The translations under genes and the position numbers were made by a program. Source: Acidobacteriota bacterium (GTDB lineage: Bacteria; Acidobacteriota; Blastocatellia; RBC074). From it: a stretch of DNA of 7,237 nt. Each line of letters starts with the position of its first letter. Within the stretch, counting starts at the first letter, position 1. A model generated the notes under the pieces. The model ran no database searches, had not been told where the DNA came from, and saw only the letters and a list, made by a program, of their open reading frames with translations. The stretch is from NCBI GenBank assembly GCA_022614735.1, contig JAKEHZ010000037.1, positions 1 through 7,237 on the forward strand. Direction: 5' to 3'. This document shows positions 1-7,237 of the stretch, piece by piece.

Positions 1-29
1 CCATCTTTCATGAGAACTTTCTTCTTTAT

Positions 30-55
30 TTTTGCCTTTTGCCTTTTGCCTTTTG
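30..55. repeat. TTTTGCC heptanucleotide tandem repeat
   Basis: Three exact copies of the 7-mer TTTTGCC (30-36, 37-43, 44-50) are followed by a partial fourth copy (TTTTG, 51-55). It lies about 20 bp beyond the lolC stop codon, in a pyrimidine-rich stretch. On the minus strand, the direction of transcription here, it reads as a purine-rich GGCAAAA array with no dyad, so it is not a hairpin terminator. It resembles the short tandemly repeated repetitive sequences with 7-bp units known from cyanobacterial spacers. That comparison is by period and setting only. Confidence 0.8.
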
Positions 56-77
56 ATTTCTTCCTTAATTCTCTTCT

Positions 78-1370
78 TCATTCATATCTCAAACCTTCGA
101 CAGGCGTCAGTCGAGACGCTGTCCGAGACGGATAGAGAGTAGCCAGGAGACAGATCACAATGGCGAGTGTTACAACCGCTATACAGTCGACTGCGCGCAC
201 CTTGAGCGTAACGTGCGAGACCGAGTAGATCTCGGCCGGAATAGAGATCAATCGAAATGCGTTCGCAATCCAACATATTGCCAGGCCCAGCGCCAGTCCC
301 AATCCTGCGCCCACGGCGCCGATGATGCCACCCTGTAACATGAAGATTCTGCGGATAGCCCGCGGCGTTGCGCCCAGAGCCCGAAGGATGGCTATGTCTC
401 TCTGTTTTTCGATGACCATCATCGTCAGTGTCGTGATGATATTGAGCGCGGCGATGACTATCAATAGCGCAAAAAAGATGATGATTAAGCGATGTTGCAA
501 TTGAAGCGCCGCAAAGAGAGGCCGGTTCAATTCCTGCCAGTTGGTCGTCATGAATCCCGGTCCTGCTGCTTGGCGCACACGCTCACCTATCTCACCGACG
601 GAATAAATGTCTGACACTTTCATCTGAATGACACCTGCCGTCAGACCGCTCCCGACCAGATTTTGCGCGGCCGCGAGTGAGATATATCCCCATTTCGAAT
701 CATACTCATATAAACCAGAGGCGAAAATGCCGATTACGCGAAATCGCGTGTATCGTGGTCGAGGCTGCAGCCCCGCGGGCGTGAGCCGTGATTGTGCTGA
801 GATTGCCGTTACAGTGTCATTGATATTGACGCCCAGAGCGCGTGACAATTGCTGACCGATGATGATTCCCTGAGACGATTCTTCCGAATTAGCCCGGGCT
901 TCAGCGTCGGATTGATCGGAGGGCTGCTTTCCGGACCCGAGTGCCAGAAGAGAGGGATCGCCCTCGATAACTGTCGAGAAAACTTCGTTAGCTTCATGAG
1001 TTGCGTTCGGATCGACGCCCTTTAAAATCGCCTGCTCTTGACGATCGCCGATACTCAATAGGACAGGAGCGTAGATGGTTGCTGAGGCTGCGCGGACTCC
1101 CGGTACTTTGCTGACTCGCTTGATCAGTTCACGGTAGTTTTCAATCCCGCTGTTATCTTCTCTGAGAAGGTTGAGGTGAGCTGTGCCCTGGAGAATCTTG
1201 TCTTGCACGTCGGAGCGGAAGCCGGTGATCAGCGCTTGCGCGACGATGAGCGCTGCAACTCCTACTGTGATGCCGGTAACTGCAATGGCAGTGATCACCG
1301 AAACGGCAGTCTGGCGTCGTTTCGCTTTTAAATAACGCAGTGCGATGAAGGGTGCGTAAGACAATTTCAA
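78..1370 (-). CDS. lolC: LolC/LolE-family lipoprotein-releasing ABC transporter permease
   Basis: This inner-membrane permease of the Lol system partners with the ATPase LolD to extract outer-membrane lipoproteins and pass them to LolA. The N-terminus has the family signature FIALRYLKAKRRQT (residues 8-21), then a first membrane helix (about 22-48) ending in LITGF. A periplasmic domain follows (about 50-290), then three helices (about 293-320, 344-370, 395-415). The cytoplasmic motif EKQRDIAILRALGATPRAIR (321-340) and the ending PSRTASRLTPVEGLRYE are typical of LolC/E and MacB-like permeases. At 430 aa the length is normal. A Ser/Asp/Glu-rich stretch (about 146-166) looks like a lineage-specific loop. 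The start is a TTG. A second TTG two codons on (position 1364) has GGAAG seven bases upstream and would give MSYAPFIALRYL, which fits the family slightly better. The gene probably shares lysS transcription. LolC and LolE cannot be told apart here, and no lolD is inside the window. Confidence 0.9.
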   Translation of the reverse strand: MKLSYAPFIALRYLKAKRRQTAVSVITAIAVTGITVGVAALIVAQALITGFRSDVQDKILQGTAHLNLLREDNSGIENYRELIKRVSKVPGVRAASATIYAPVLLSIGDRQEQAILKGVDPNATHEANEVFSTVIEGDPSLLALGSGKQPSDQSDAEARANSEESSQGIIIGQQLSRALGVNINDTVTAISAQSRLTPAGLQPRPRYTRFRVIGIFASGLYEYDSKWGYISLAAAQNLVGSGLTAGVIQMKVSDIYSVGEIGERVRQAAGPGFMTTNWQELNRPLFAALQLQHRLIIIFFALLIVIAALNIITTLTMMVIEKQRDIAILRALGATPRAIRRIFMLQGGIIGAVGAGLGLALGLAICWIANAFRLISIPAEIYSVSHVTLKVRAVDCIAVVTLAIVICLLATLYPSRTASRLTPVEGLRYE

Positions 1371-1420
1371 TCTTCCATCTCGAGACGCCGAGTTCGAACT
1401 GATGCACGAATAAGCTCAAC

Positions 1421-1512
1421 TGAAGAGAGAATGCGAAACAGGCGAAAATAGACGAAACAAGCGAAAATCGGCCCATTTTCGCTTGTTTCGCCTGTTTCGC
1501 ATTCTCTCTTCA
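1421..1512. repeat. 92-bp near-perfect inverted repeat (long hairpin) between lysS and lolC
   Basis: The outer arms 1421-1447 and 1486-1512 are perfect 27-bp reverse complements. A 10-base insertion (1448-1457) occurs on the left only. The inner arms 1458-1468 and 1475-1485 pair perfectly over 11 bp around the 6-base loop CGGCCC. The arms are built from short direct units of the type GCGAAACAGGCGAAA and CAAGCGAAAAT. The element begins 24 bp after the lysS stop and ends 50 bp before lolC. No T-tract follows, so it is a poor classical terminator. A REP/MITE-like dispersed element is more likely, although as RNA it would be a very stable stem able to lower lolC expression or protect the lysS message. 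A decayed relative lies in the lysS leader. Confidence 0.9.
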
Positions 1513-1535
1513 GCCTCTTCATAACTTATCTGTTT

Positions 1536-3101
<1,566 letters not shown>

Positions 3102-3109
3102 TACCGGTA

Positions 3110-3114
3110 CTCCT
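3110..3114 (-). promoter_or_regulatory. Shine-Dalgarno deciding the lysS start (AGGAG)
   Basis: On the minus strand AGGAG is followed by eight bases (TACCGGTA) and then an in-frame TTG (3099-3101). This is ideal spacing. The upstream ATG (3251), GTG (codon 5) and TTG (codon 15) have at most a weak GGAAG-type match. Together with the conserved LysS sequence beginning at this TTG, it points to this as the real initiation site. Confidence 0.75.
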
Positions 3115-3188
3115 GTGAGAAAATTTTTGGTGCTGTCGGTTTTTGTGGTTGTACTCGCGAAGATCCTCCGGAGGAAACGCGAAAAGCC

Positions 3189-3248
3189 GCGAAACAGGCG
3201 AATAAACAAAGAAGGTTCGCTTATTATTGTATTTCGCACTCTCTCTTC
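3189..3248. repeat. decayed copy of the GCGAAACAGGCGAA palindromic repeat in the lysS leader
   Basis: The left end GCGAAACAGGCGAA (3189-3202) is identical to 1433-1446. The right end (3232-3248, TTTCGC followed by a CT-rich run) matches 1495-1511 at 16 of 17 positions. Between them TTCGCTT is also shared, but the rest has diverged, so the dyad is imperfect. The copy lies in the transcribed leader of lysS and supplies much of the first 20 or so codons of the upstream reading-frame extension (the encoded FIRLFRGFSRF comes from the repeat). It reads as an older, degraded member of the same element as the intact hairpin after lysS. Confidence 0.7.
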
Positions 3249-3270
3249 CATTCCATATGATTAAACAGGA

Positions 3271-3300
3271 ATTATAGAAATGCAAAATTAAGGGTGTCAA
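3271..3300 (-). promoter_or_regulatory. Consensus sigma-70-type promoter for lysS
   Basis: On the minus strand a perfect -35 hexamer TTGACA (3300-3295) and a perfect -10 hexamer TATAAT (3276-3271) are separated by 18 bp. The predicted start of transcription is about seven bases on, near 3264. This would give the message a leader of roughly 160 bases up to the TTG start of lysS. Such an exact match suggests strong constitutive expression, as expected for an aminoacyl-tRNA synthetase. Confidence 0.8.
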
Positions 3301-3303
3301 TTA

Positions 3304-3327
3304 TCGAAGCCGGTGGTTTTGCTTCGA
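3304..3327. promoter_or_regulatory. Inverted repeat TCGAAGC-N10-GCTTCGA between divergent genes
   Basis: A perfect 7-bp dyad with a 10-base spacer lies three bp upstream of the lysS -35 box and 41 bp before the start of the divergent DUF4177-like gene. It could be an operator acting on either gene, or a hairpin in the leader of the plus-strand message. Nothing in the sequence decides between these, and a 7-bp dyad could arise by chance. Confidence 0.35.
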
Positions 3328-3368
3328 GAAACTCCGAGACCGATATCTACCAAAGAAGGGAGCCTATC

Positions 3369-3704
3369 ATGAAAACGAGGATGAGATTTTCAATAATTGC
3401 CGGCGCTGTGATCTTGGGTGTTATGGCAATAGTGGTAACGACAAATGTAGCTTCGAAAGAATCGGCTGCTGATGCCAAGTGGGAGTACCTGGTTGTTGCG
3501 GGAGGAAACGTCAATCTTACCTCAATGAGCAGTGATCAATTTTCCAATATGCGAAAACAACCCGATGGCTCTTTCAACCGCGAGGCTTTCGTGCTCGAGC
3601 GAAATTTCGACAAGCTCGGGGCAAAGGGCTGGGAATTGGTCGCGGTCTACGGCCTGCCTAATGACCCGGTCTATTATTTCAAGCGGCCGAAAGAGGTGAA
3701 ATGA
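3369..3704 (+). CDS. membrane-anchored or secreted protein with DUF4177-like domain
   Basis: The 111-aa protein starts at ATG 3369, preceded by AAGGGAG six bases upstream. A GTG 25 codons earlier (3294) also opens the frame, but it overlaps the lysS promoter and has no ribosome site. Residues 1-6 are basic and about 7-28 form a hydrophobic helix. This is either an N-terminal anchor or a signal peptide with possible cleavage after VAS (27-29); there is no lipobox cysteine. The rest is a small soluble domain: KWEYLVV (37-43), then NFDKLGAKGWELVAVYG (79-95) and YYFKRPK (102-108). The pattern of an early WEY strand, a helix ending in LGAxGWELV, and a final YxFKRP strand is that of DUF4177 proteins, whose function is unknown. 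Its location would be periplasmic or membrane-facing. It is transcribed divergently from lysS and is probably a single gene, with 166 bp to the next. Confidence 0.72.
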   Translation: MKTRMRFSIIAGAVILGVMAIVVTTNVASKESAADAKWEYLVVAGGNVNLTSMSSDQFSNMRKQPDGSFNREAFVLERNFDKLGAKGWELVAVYGLPNDPVYYFKRPKEVK

Positions 3705-3726
3705 GTGGAGAATAATCTCGTTTTAG

Positions 3727-3756
3727 GATACGGGTGGCTCTGCATTTTACCGTATC
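3727..3756 (+). terminator. Possible weak stem-loop after the DUF4177-like gene
   Basis: GATACGG (3727-3733) and CCGTATC (3750-3756) can form a 7-bp stem with a 16-base loop, 22 bp after the stop codon. The following sequence is CT-rich with only short T runs, so this is a poor intrinsic terminator. Low confidence. Confidence 0.25.
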
Positions 3757-3804
3757 GTATACTCTCTTCCTCTTTCAAGTCTCAAATTTACTGAAACATC
3801 TTCA

Positions 3805-3833
3805 CAACCGGTCGCGTATAGCCGGTTGCAACC
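3805..3833. promoter_or_regulatory. Overlapping palindromes (CAACC/GGTTG cluster) upstream of the small membrane protein gene
   Basis: CAACCGG (3805-3811) and CCGGTTG (3822-3828) form a perfect 7-bp inverted repeat with a 10-base spacer. It overlaps a 10-bp perfect palindrome GGTTGCAACC (3824-3833), and a further GGTT follows at 3837-3840. Such clusters can be regulator-binding sites or alternative RNA stems in the leader. The position, 38 bp before the start codon of the next gene, fits either. Function is inferred only. Confidence 0.35.
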
Positions 3834-3870
3834 AAAGGTTAGCGCATAGTTAAGGAGGCGTGAGAAAGTT

Positions 3871-4068
3871 ATGAGTCATGCAATCGGAACAATTATCTTC
3901 GTGATCATTGCGCTTGTGGTTATCGCATTTGTCGGCTCGTTGATACTCTCGGTAGTGGGATTAGTTCTCGGGTTGATCCCTCTGCTGCTCAAGCTGGCGG
4001 TTTATGGCGGTTTGATCTACCTGGCCTGGATGGTGTTTCGCAAACTTGCTCACAAAACTGCTGATTGA
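3871..4068 (+). CDS. small hydrophobic two-helix membrane protein, function unknown
   Basis: I do not recognise a family for this 65-aa protein. Residues 6-38 are almost entirely Ile, Val, Leu, Ala and Gly. They could be one long membrane helix or a helix plus a re-entrant turn at the GLIP of 34-37. A second helix covers about 42-56, and the end RKLAHKTAD is basic to polar, suggesting a cytoplasmic C-terminus by the positive-inside rule. An excellent AAGGAGG (3852-3858) lies 12 bases before the ATG, longer than ideal; the closer GTG at 3860 runs into a stop after four codons, so the ATG stands. Such very small membrane proteins are often stress-induced or subunits of a larger complex, but nothing nearby identifies a partner. 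It is convergent with the HAD phosphatase gene, with 128 bp between the stop codons that holds no feature I can support. Confidence 0.7.
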   Translation: MSHAIGTIIFVIIALVVIAFVGSLILSVVGLVLGLIPLLLKLAVYGGLIYLAWMVFRKLAHKTAD

Positions 4069-4196
4069 TCGGGTTTCCTCTCGATTCAGTAGTTACTCTA
4101 AGCCGCATCATCTGCTCAAAGCCCTTGTCTCCGTAATGCAGCATCCGAGCTATATATGCCGCATGGGGCCTAGAGCAGTTGGTGTGGCTCTTTGTC

Positions 4197-4868
4197 TTAA
4201 TGAGGGGAAGAACATTCGACGAGTTCTCGCAATTCACTGAAGCGTTCGATCAGGAAATCCGCTCCCGCCTCCACTAATTCTGCGCGCCCGCAAAAGCCCG
4301 GAATATAACCGCATGTTTTCATCCCGGCAGCCTTGCCAGCAGCGATATCAACGCGGCTGTCTCCAACCATCAGCGATTTTGAAGGCTCAGCTGAGCAACG
4401 ACGCGCCGCTTCGAGCAACATCAATGGCGCCGGTTTGCGCTCAGACAAACTGTCACCGCCGAAGATGACGTTGAAATATTGCAACAGACCTATGCCATCG
4501 AGCAGAACAGTAGTGAACTCGTAGGGTTTGTTGGTTACTACGGCTTTTGGTATCTGTGCCAGGTGACCGAGTGTCTCCTCTACTTCCGGATAAATGCGTG
4601 TTTGATCGAGCAGGTGATCGCGGTAGTGTCGGCGAAAGACCTTGAGCGCATAATCTATTTCCGAGTTTTGAGGCGCCACTTCCCGAGCTGCGCCGAGCGC
4701 TCTCTCAACAAGGAGTCGCGCGCCTTCTCCGACAAATTTTATGACTCTTGAATCGGGCAGAGTCTGATGGCCCAATTCAGCGAGCATGAGATTGATTGAA
4801 GTGATGAGATCGGCTCGTGAATCCACGAGCGTACCGTCGAGATCAAAGAGGAGGCATTGGTATTTCAT
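4197..4868 (-). CDS. gph: HAD-superfamily phosphatase, phosphoglycolate phosphatase type
   Basis: The 223-aa cytoplasmic hydrolase has all four HAD motifs. Motif I is FDLDGTLVDS (residues 8-17; nucleophile D9, acid/base D11). Motif II is VVTNKP with T112. Motif III is K145 in SERKPAP. Motif IV is VGDSRVDIAAGKAAGM with D170 and D174 for magnesium. The helical cap between motifs I and II (about 20-90) makes it a type C1 cap enzyme, as in Gph and PpaX/YjjG relatives. Gph removes 2-phosphoglycolate, a by-product of DNA repair and of oxygenase reactions, but pyrophosphatase (PpaX) or other sugar-phosphate activity cannot be excluded from motifs alone. The ATG at 4868 puts motif I at the usual distance from the N-terminus; only a weak GGAAAG lies upstream. 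It is divergent from the YyaL-type gene across a 144-bp spacer and convergent with the small membrane protein gene, so it is likely transcribed alone. Confidence 0.9.
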   Translation of the reverse strand: MKYQCLLFDLDGTLVDSRADLITSINLMLAELGHQTLPDSRVIKFVGEGARLLVERALGAAREVAPQNSEIDYALKVFRRHYRDHLLDQTRIYPEVEETLGHLAQIPKAVVTNKPYEFTTVLLDGIGLLQYFNVIFGGDSLSERKPAPLMLLEAARRCSAEPSKSLMVGDSRVDIAAGKAAGMKTCGYIPGFCGRAELVEAGADFLIERFSELRELVECSSPH

Positions 4869-4994
4869 CTCGGCTTTTGCTTTCCATCAAAAGAGAATAG
4901 TATTGACTTTTCCAATGATTTCAGACGTGTCAACGCGATGATACGCGAGGCGAGCGTGGGCTAGAAGCCACAATCCGCGACACTAAGGTTTGAA

Positions 4995-5009
4995 TCCGGA
5001 TCCGGAGGG
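4995..5009 (+). promoter_or_regulatory. Shine-Dalgarno overlapping a TCCGGATCCGGA palindrome
   Basis: A 12-bp perfect palindrome (4995-5006) runs into GGAGGG (5004-5009), which ends only three bases before the ATG at 5013. The spacing is short, and the start of the ribosome site is shared with the palindrome, so a small RNA stem could partly mask it. No convincing -35/-10 pair was found for this gene in the 144-bp spacer; a TTGACT at 4903-4908 has no -10 at suitable distance. Confidence 0.5.
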
Positions 5010-5012
5010 AAA

Positions 5013-7139
5013 ATGGAGGTTAAACATTTCAACGAAGATGGCACACCCAAATATACAAACCGGCTGATCAACGAAACCAGCCCCTACCTGCATCAACACG
5101 CACACAATCCGGTTGATTGGTTTCCGTGGAGTGAAGAGGCGTTAACAAAGGCGCGGGAGGAGGATAAACCGATCCATCTCAGCATAGGATATTCGGCTTG
5201 CCATTGGTGCCACGTGCTCGCCCATGAAAGCTTTGAGAATGAAGCGACTGCCGAACTGCTCAACGACAACTTCATCAACATCAAAGTCGATCGTGAAGAG
5301 CGCCCGGACCTCGACTCGGTTTATATGAATGCCATACAGATGATGACCGGGAGCGGTGGTTGGCCGATGACTGTTTTCCTGACACCTGATGGCAGGCCTT
5401 TTTATGGCGGAACTTATTTTCCTCCGGTCGATCGTTACGGGATGCCCTCCTTCCCTCGCATCCTACTTGCGGTTGCTGATGCTTATCAGACACGCCGCGA
5501 TGAGATTGAACGGAGTGCCATAGATTTATTGGGCGAATTGAGACGGTTTGACGGCATTAATCTTCGGGAAGGGCATCAAGAAGGACATCAGGAAGGTGAG
5601 CTGAGTACTGAAATCCTCGATCACGCCGCGAATAATCTGCAGCGGGTGCTCGATCCGGTTTATGGCGGTTTCGGCAACAAGCCCAAGTTCCCGCCTTCGA
5701 TGGCGCTCACATTTTTACTGCGACAGTATCATCGAACGAAGAGTGAGTCAGCTCTCAGGAGCGTCGAGCTGACGCTAGAGAAGATGGCAAAGGGCGGGAT
5801 GTATGATCAGCTGGGCGGCGGCTTTCACCGTTACTCGGTTGATGAAAAGTGGCTGGTCCCTCACTTCGAGAAGATGCTCTACGATAACGCGCTTCTCAGC
5901 CGCATTTATCTGGATGCATTCCTCGCCACGGGCAAAGAGTTCTACCGACGGATTACCACAGAAACACTCGATTACCTGCGGCGCGAGATGACCGATCCCG
6001 TCGGTGGATTCTATTCGACTCAAGACGCTGACAGCGAAGGTGAAGAGGGCAAATTCTTCGTCTGGACAACGGAGGAAGTCGAAGAGTTGCTCGGTGAGGA
6101 TGACGCGCGTTTATTCTGCCGTTACTTCGATATCTCAGCGACAGGCAATTTTGAGGGGCACAACATTCTGCATATTGAGGAAGAGATCGAAGTGATCGCG
6201 AAGTTGATGGGTGTGACGACAGAACGCCTGGTTGAAGTCACAGCGCGAGGCAAACGGATCTTGTTTGAAGCTCGTGAGAAGCGGATCAAACCACATCGAG
6301 ATGAAAAGATGTTGACGGCATGGAATGGATTGATGCTGCGGAGCTTTGCAGAAACGGCGCGCGTCCTTGATCGTCAAGACTACCTCGAAGTGGCAATGAA
6401 GAATGCCGTCTTTCTGCTCACGCATCTGCAAAAAAACGGCAGATTGTTGCGTACATACAAAGACGGCGAGAGCAAACTCAATGCTTATCTGGAGGATTAC
6501 GCATACTTGATTGACGGCCTGCTTGCGCTTTATGAGGCCACATTCGATCTGCGCTGGATTGAGGAGGCACGCAAGTTGACTGAGACGATGATCGAGCAGT
6601 TCTGGGATTCAAAGGCCGGAGGATTTTTCTTCACCAGCACGGATCATGAGCAACTGATCACGCGCACCAAGGATTTTTACGACAACGCTATCCCGGCCGG
6701 AAATTCGGTCGCCGCGCACGTGTTGATACGATTGTCATTGCTCACAGGCGAAGAGCGTTATCGCCAGATTGCCGAGCAGATCCTGAAACTGATGAAAAAT
6801 ATCGTGATGCGCGCGCCGAGCGCTTTCGGACACCTGCTCTGCGCCCTCGACCTCTATCTCGCCTCACCTTTCGAAATCGCAGTCATTGGCCATCCAGATT
6901 CTGATGACACAAGAGCATTGATCGATGTTGTCTTCAAGGGCTATCTACCAAACAAAGTTGTTGCGCTTGCCGCGCCCGGTGACGTCGCGGCTTCGAAAGA
7001 GATTAAACTCCTCGAAAATCGCCAGCAGGTTGCCGGCAAAGCGACAGCCTATGTCTGCCGCAATTTCCACTGTGAGGCTCCGGTGACGGAGCCAAAGCAA
7101 TTGGCTGCGGATTGCGGGTTGCTGCTTGCGGACTACTGA
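5013..7139 (+). CDS. thioredoxin-domain protein of the DUF255/YyaL/SPATA20 family
   Basis: This 708-aa protein is full length for the family. The N-terminal thioredoxin-fold domain (about 14-175) begins with NRLINETSPYLHQHAHNPVDWFPW. It carries the conserved SACHWCHV with C63 and C66 as the CxxC pair, then VDREERPDLD and GGWPMTVFLTPDGRPFYGGTYFPP. An alpha/alpha-barrel region (about 200-615), related to six-hairpin glycosidase folds, follows. Its family blocks include GGFGNKPKFPPSM, DADSEGEEGKFFVWT, KPHRDEKMLTAWNGLML and YLEDYAYLIDGLLALYEATFD. A small C-terminal part has YVCRNFHCEAPVTEP. No signal peptide or membrane helix is seen, so a cytoplasmic location is likely. The biochemical role is not established; relatives include B. 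subtilis YyaL and mammalian SPATA20, and a redox or sugar-linked function is often suggested. Oddities are an EGHQEGHQEGE tandem (about 187-197) in the inter-domain linker, and a final ten residues and stop read from a heptanucleotide repeat. Confidence 0.94.
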   Translation: MEVKHFNEDGTPKYTNRLINETSPYLHQHAHNPVDWFPWSEEALTKAREEDKPIHLSIGYSACHWCHVLAHESFENEATAELLNDNFINIKVDREERPDLDSVYMNAIQMMTGSGGWPMTVFLTPDGRPFYGGTYFPPVDRYGMPSFPRILLAVADAYQTRRDEIERSAIDLLGELRRFDGINLREGHQEGHQEGELSTEILDHAANNLQRVLDPVYGGFGNKPKFPPSMALTFLLRQYHRTKSESALRSVELTLEKMAKGGMYDQLGGGFHRYSVDEKWLVPHFEKMLYDNALLSRIYLDAFLATGKEFYRRITTETLDYLRREMTDPVGGFYSTQDADSEGEEGKFFVWTTEEVEELLGEDDARLFCRYFDISATGNFEGHNILHIEEEIEVIAKLMGVTTERLVEVTARGKRILFEAREKRIKPHRDEKMLTAWNGLMLRSFAETARVLDRQDYLEVAMKNAVFLLTHLQKNGRLLRTYKDGESKLNAYLEDYAYLIDGLLALYEATFDLRWIEEARKLTETMIEQFWDSKAGGFFFTSTDHEQLITRTKDFYDNAIPAGNSVAAHVLIRLSLLTGEERYRQIAEQILKLMKNIVMRAPSAFGHLLCALDLYLASPFEIAVIGHPDSDDTRALIDVVFKGYLPNKVVALAAPGDVAASKEIKLLENRQQVAGKATAYVCRNFHCEAPVTEPKQLAADCGLLLADY
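5568..5600 (+). repeat. 12-bp in-frame tandem repeat encoding EGHQ
   Basis: Two copies of a 12-base unit (GAAGGGCATCAA and GAAGGACATCAG, two mismatches) and a partial third (GAAGGTGAG) encode EGHQ-EGHQ-EGE. The unit length keeps the frame. It lies in the linker between the thioredoxin-like domain and the helical barrel, where length change should be tolerated. Confidence 0.8.
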
Positions 7140-7172
7140 TTGCGGATTGCTGTACAGCAATCCGCAATCCGC
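7107..7172. repeat. degenerate GCGGATT heptanucleotide array ending in a 32-bp palindrome
   Basis: Seven consecutive 7-bp units in phase start at 7107: GCGGATT, GCGGGTT, GCTGCTT, GCGGACT, ACTGATT, GCGGATT, GCTGTAC. They are followed by reverse-complement units AATCCGC AATCCGC (7159-7172). The bases 7138-7169 form a perfect 32-bp palindrome centred on TGTACA, so RNA from either strand makes a stable hairpin with a minimal loop. The stop codon of the upstream gene (7137-7139) overlaps its left edge. The hairpin may stop or stabilise the transcript, but no T-run follows. From 7173 to the end of the window nothing further is recognisable. Confidence 0.85.
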
Positions 7173-7237
7173 CATCATGCGTGCCAGGGCAGTAGAATGA
7201 CGAAAAATAGACAGCTGTGGTCTGTTTAGATAAGATA

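Noticed and set aside
1..11. Minus-strand ATG at 9-11 (MKD...) as the start of a lolD ATPase gene
   Set aside because: A lolD gene would be expected downstream of lolC, but only three codons are visible, the ribosome site is weak and no ABC motif is in the window.
1153..1476. 107-codon minus-strand frame overlapping the start of lolC
   Set aside because: It lies mostly over lolC and the hairpin in another frame, with no recognisable domain. It is a shadow frame.
1421..1512. Hairpin as an intrinsic terminator of lysS
   Set aside because: The stem is very strong, but no T-tract follows on either strand and lolC appears to lack its own promoter.
4172..4191. AGAGC-N10-GCTCT stem followed by a T-rich stretch as a terminator between convergent genes
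   Set aside because: Only five base pairs, with a broken T-run; it could easily occur by chance.
4897..4933. Minus-strand promoter for gph: TTGACA (4933-4928) with TACTAT (4902-4897)
   Set aside because: The spacer is 25 bp, too long for sigma-70. No -10-like hexamer occurs at 16-19 bp.
7190..7237. A new gene beginning near the right edge (ATG at 7198)
   Set aside because: The frame stops after ten codons, and the other starts nearby are shorter or lack a ribosome site.

Overview
The window looks like an ordinary chromosomal housekeeping segment from a Gram-negative-type bacterium. A LolC/E-type lipoprotein-release permease implies an outer membrane. Balanced base composition, the lysS-lolC order, and short tandem and palindromic repeats in the spacers remind me of Acidobacteriota (Blastocatellia-like). 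That placement is inference from gene style and not from a marker gene.

Layout: On the minus strand, reading right to left, a near-consensus sigma-70-type promoter (TTGACA-N18-TATAAT, 3271-3300) drives lysS (class II lysyl-tRNA synthetase), followed after 165 bp by a lolC/E permease gene. A family of palindromic GCGAAACAGGCGAA repeats lies on both sides of lysS: one long, almost perfect hairpin in the lysS-lolC gap, and a decayed copy in the lysS leader. The open reading frame of lysS extends through the leader copy, but a well-spaced AGGAG and an in-frame TTG place the likely true start 50 codons downstream of the first ATG.

Divergent from lysS, on the plus strand, lie two small genes: a 111-aa membrane-anchored or secreted protein with a DUF4177-like domain, and a 65-aa very hydrophobic membrane protein. 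A phosphoglycolate-phosphatase-type HAD hydrolase gene (minus strand) is convergent with these. Divergent from it is a long gene for a DUF255/YyaL/SPATA20-type protein: an N-terminal thioredoxin fold with CHWC, then an alpha-helical barrel.

The last codons and the stop of the YyaL-type gene lie inside a degenerate heptanucleotide repeat (GCGGATT-type) that ends in a 32-bp perfect palindrome. A second heptanucleotide array (TTTTGCC) lies downstream of lolC. No RNA gene, insertion sequence, CRISPR array, phage gene or defence system was seen. The noteworthy content is the repeats and their effect on gene boundaries, plus two small uncharacterised envelope proteins. I did not find a convincing new multi-gene system.
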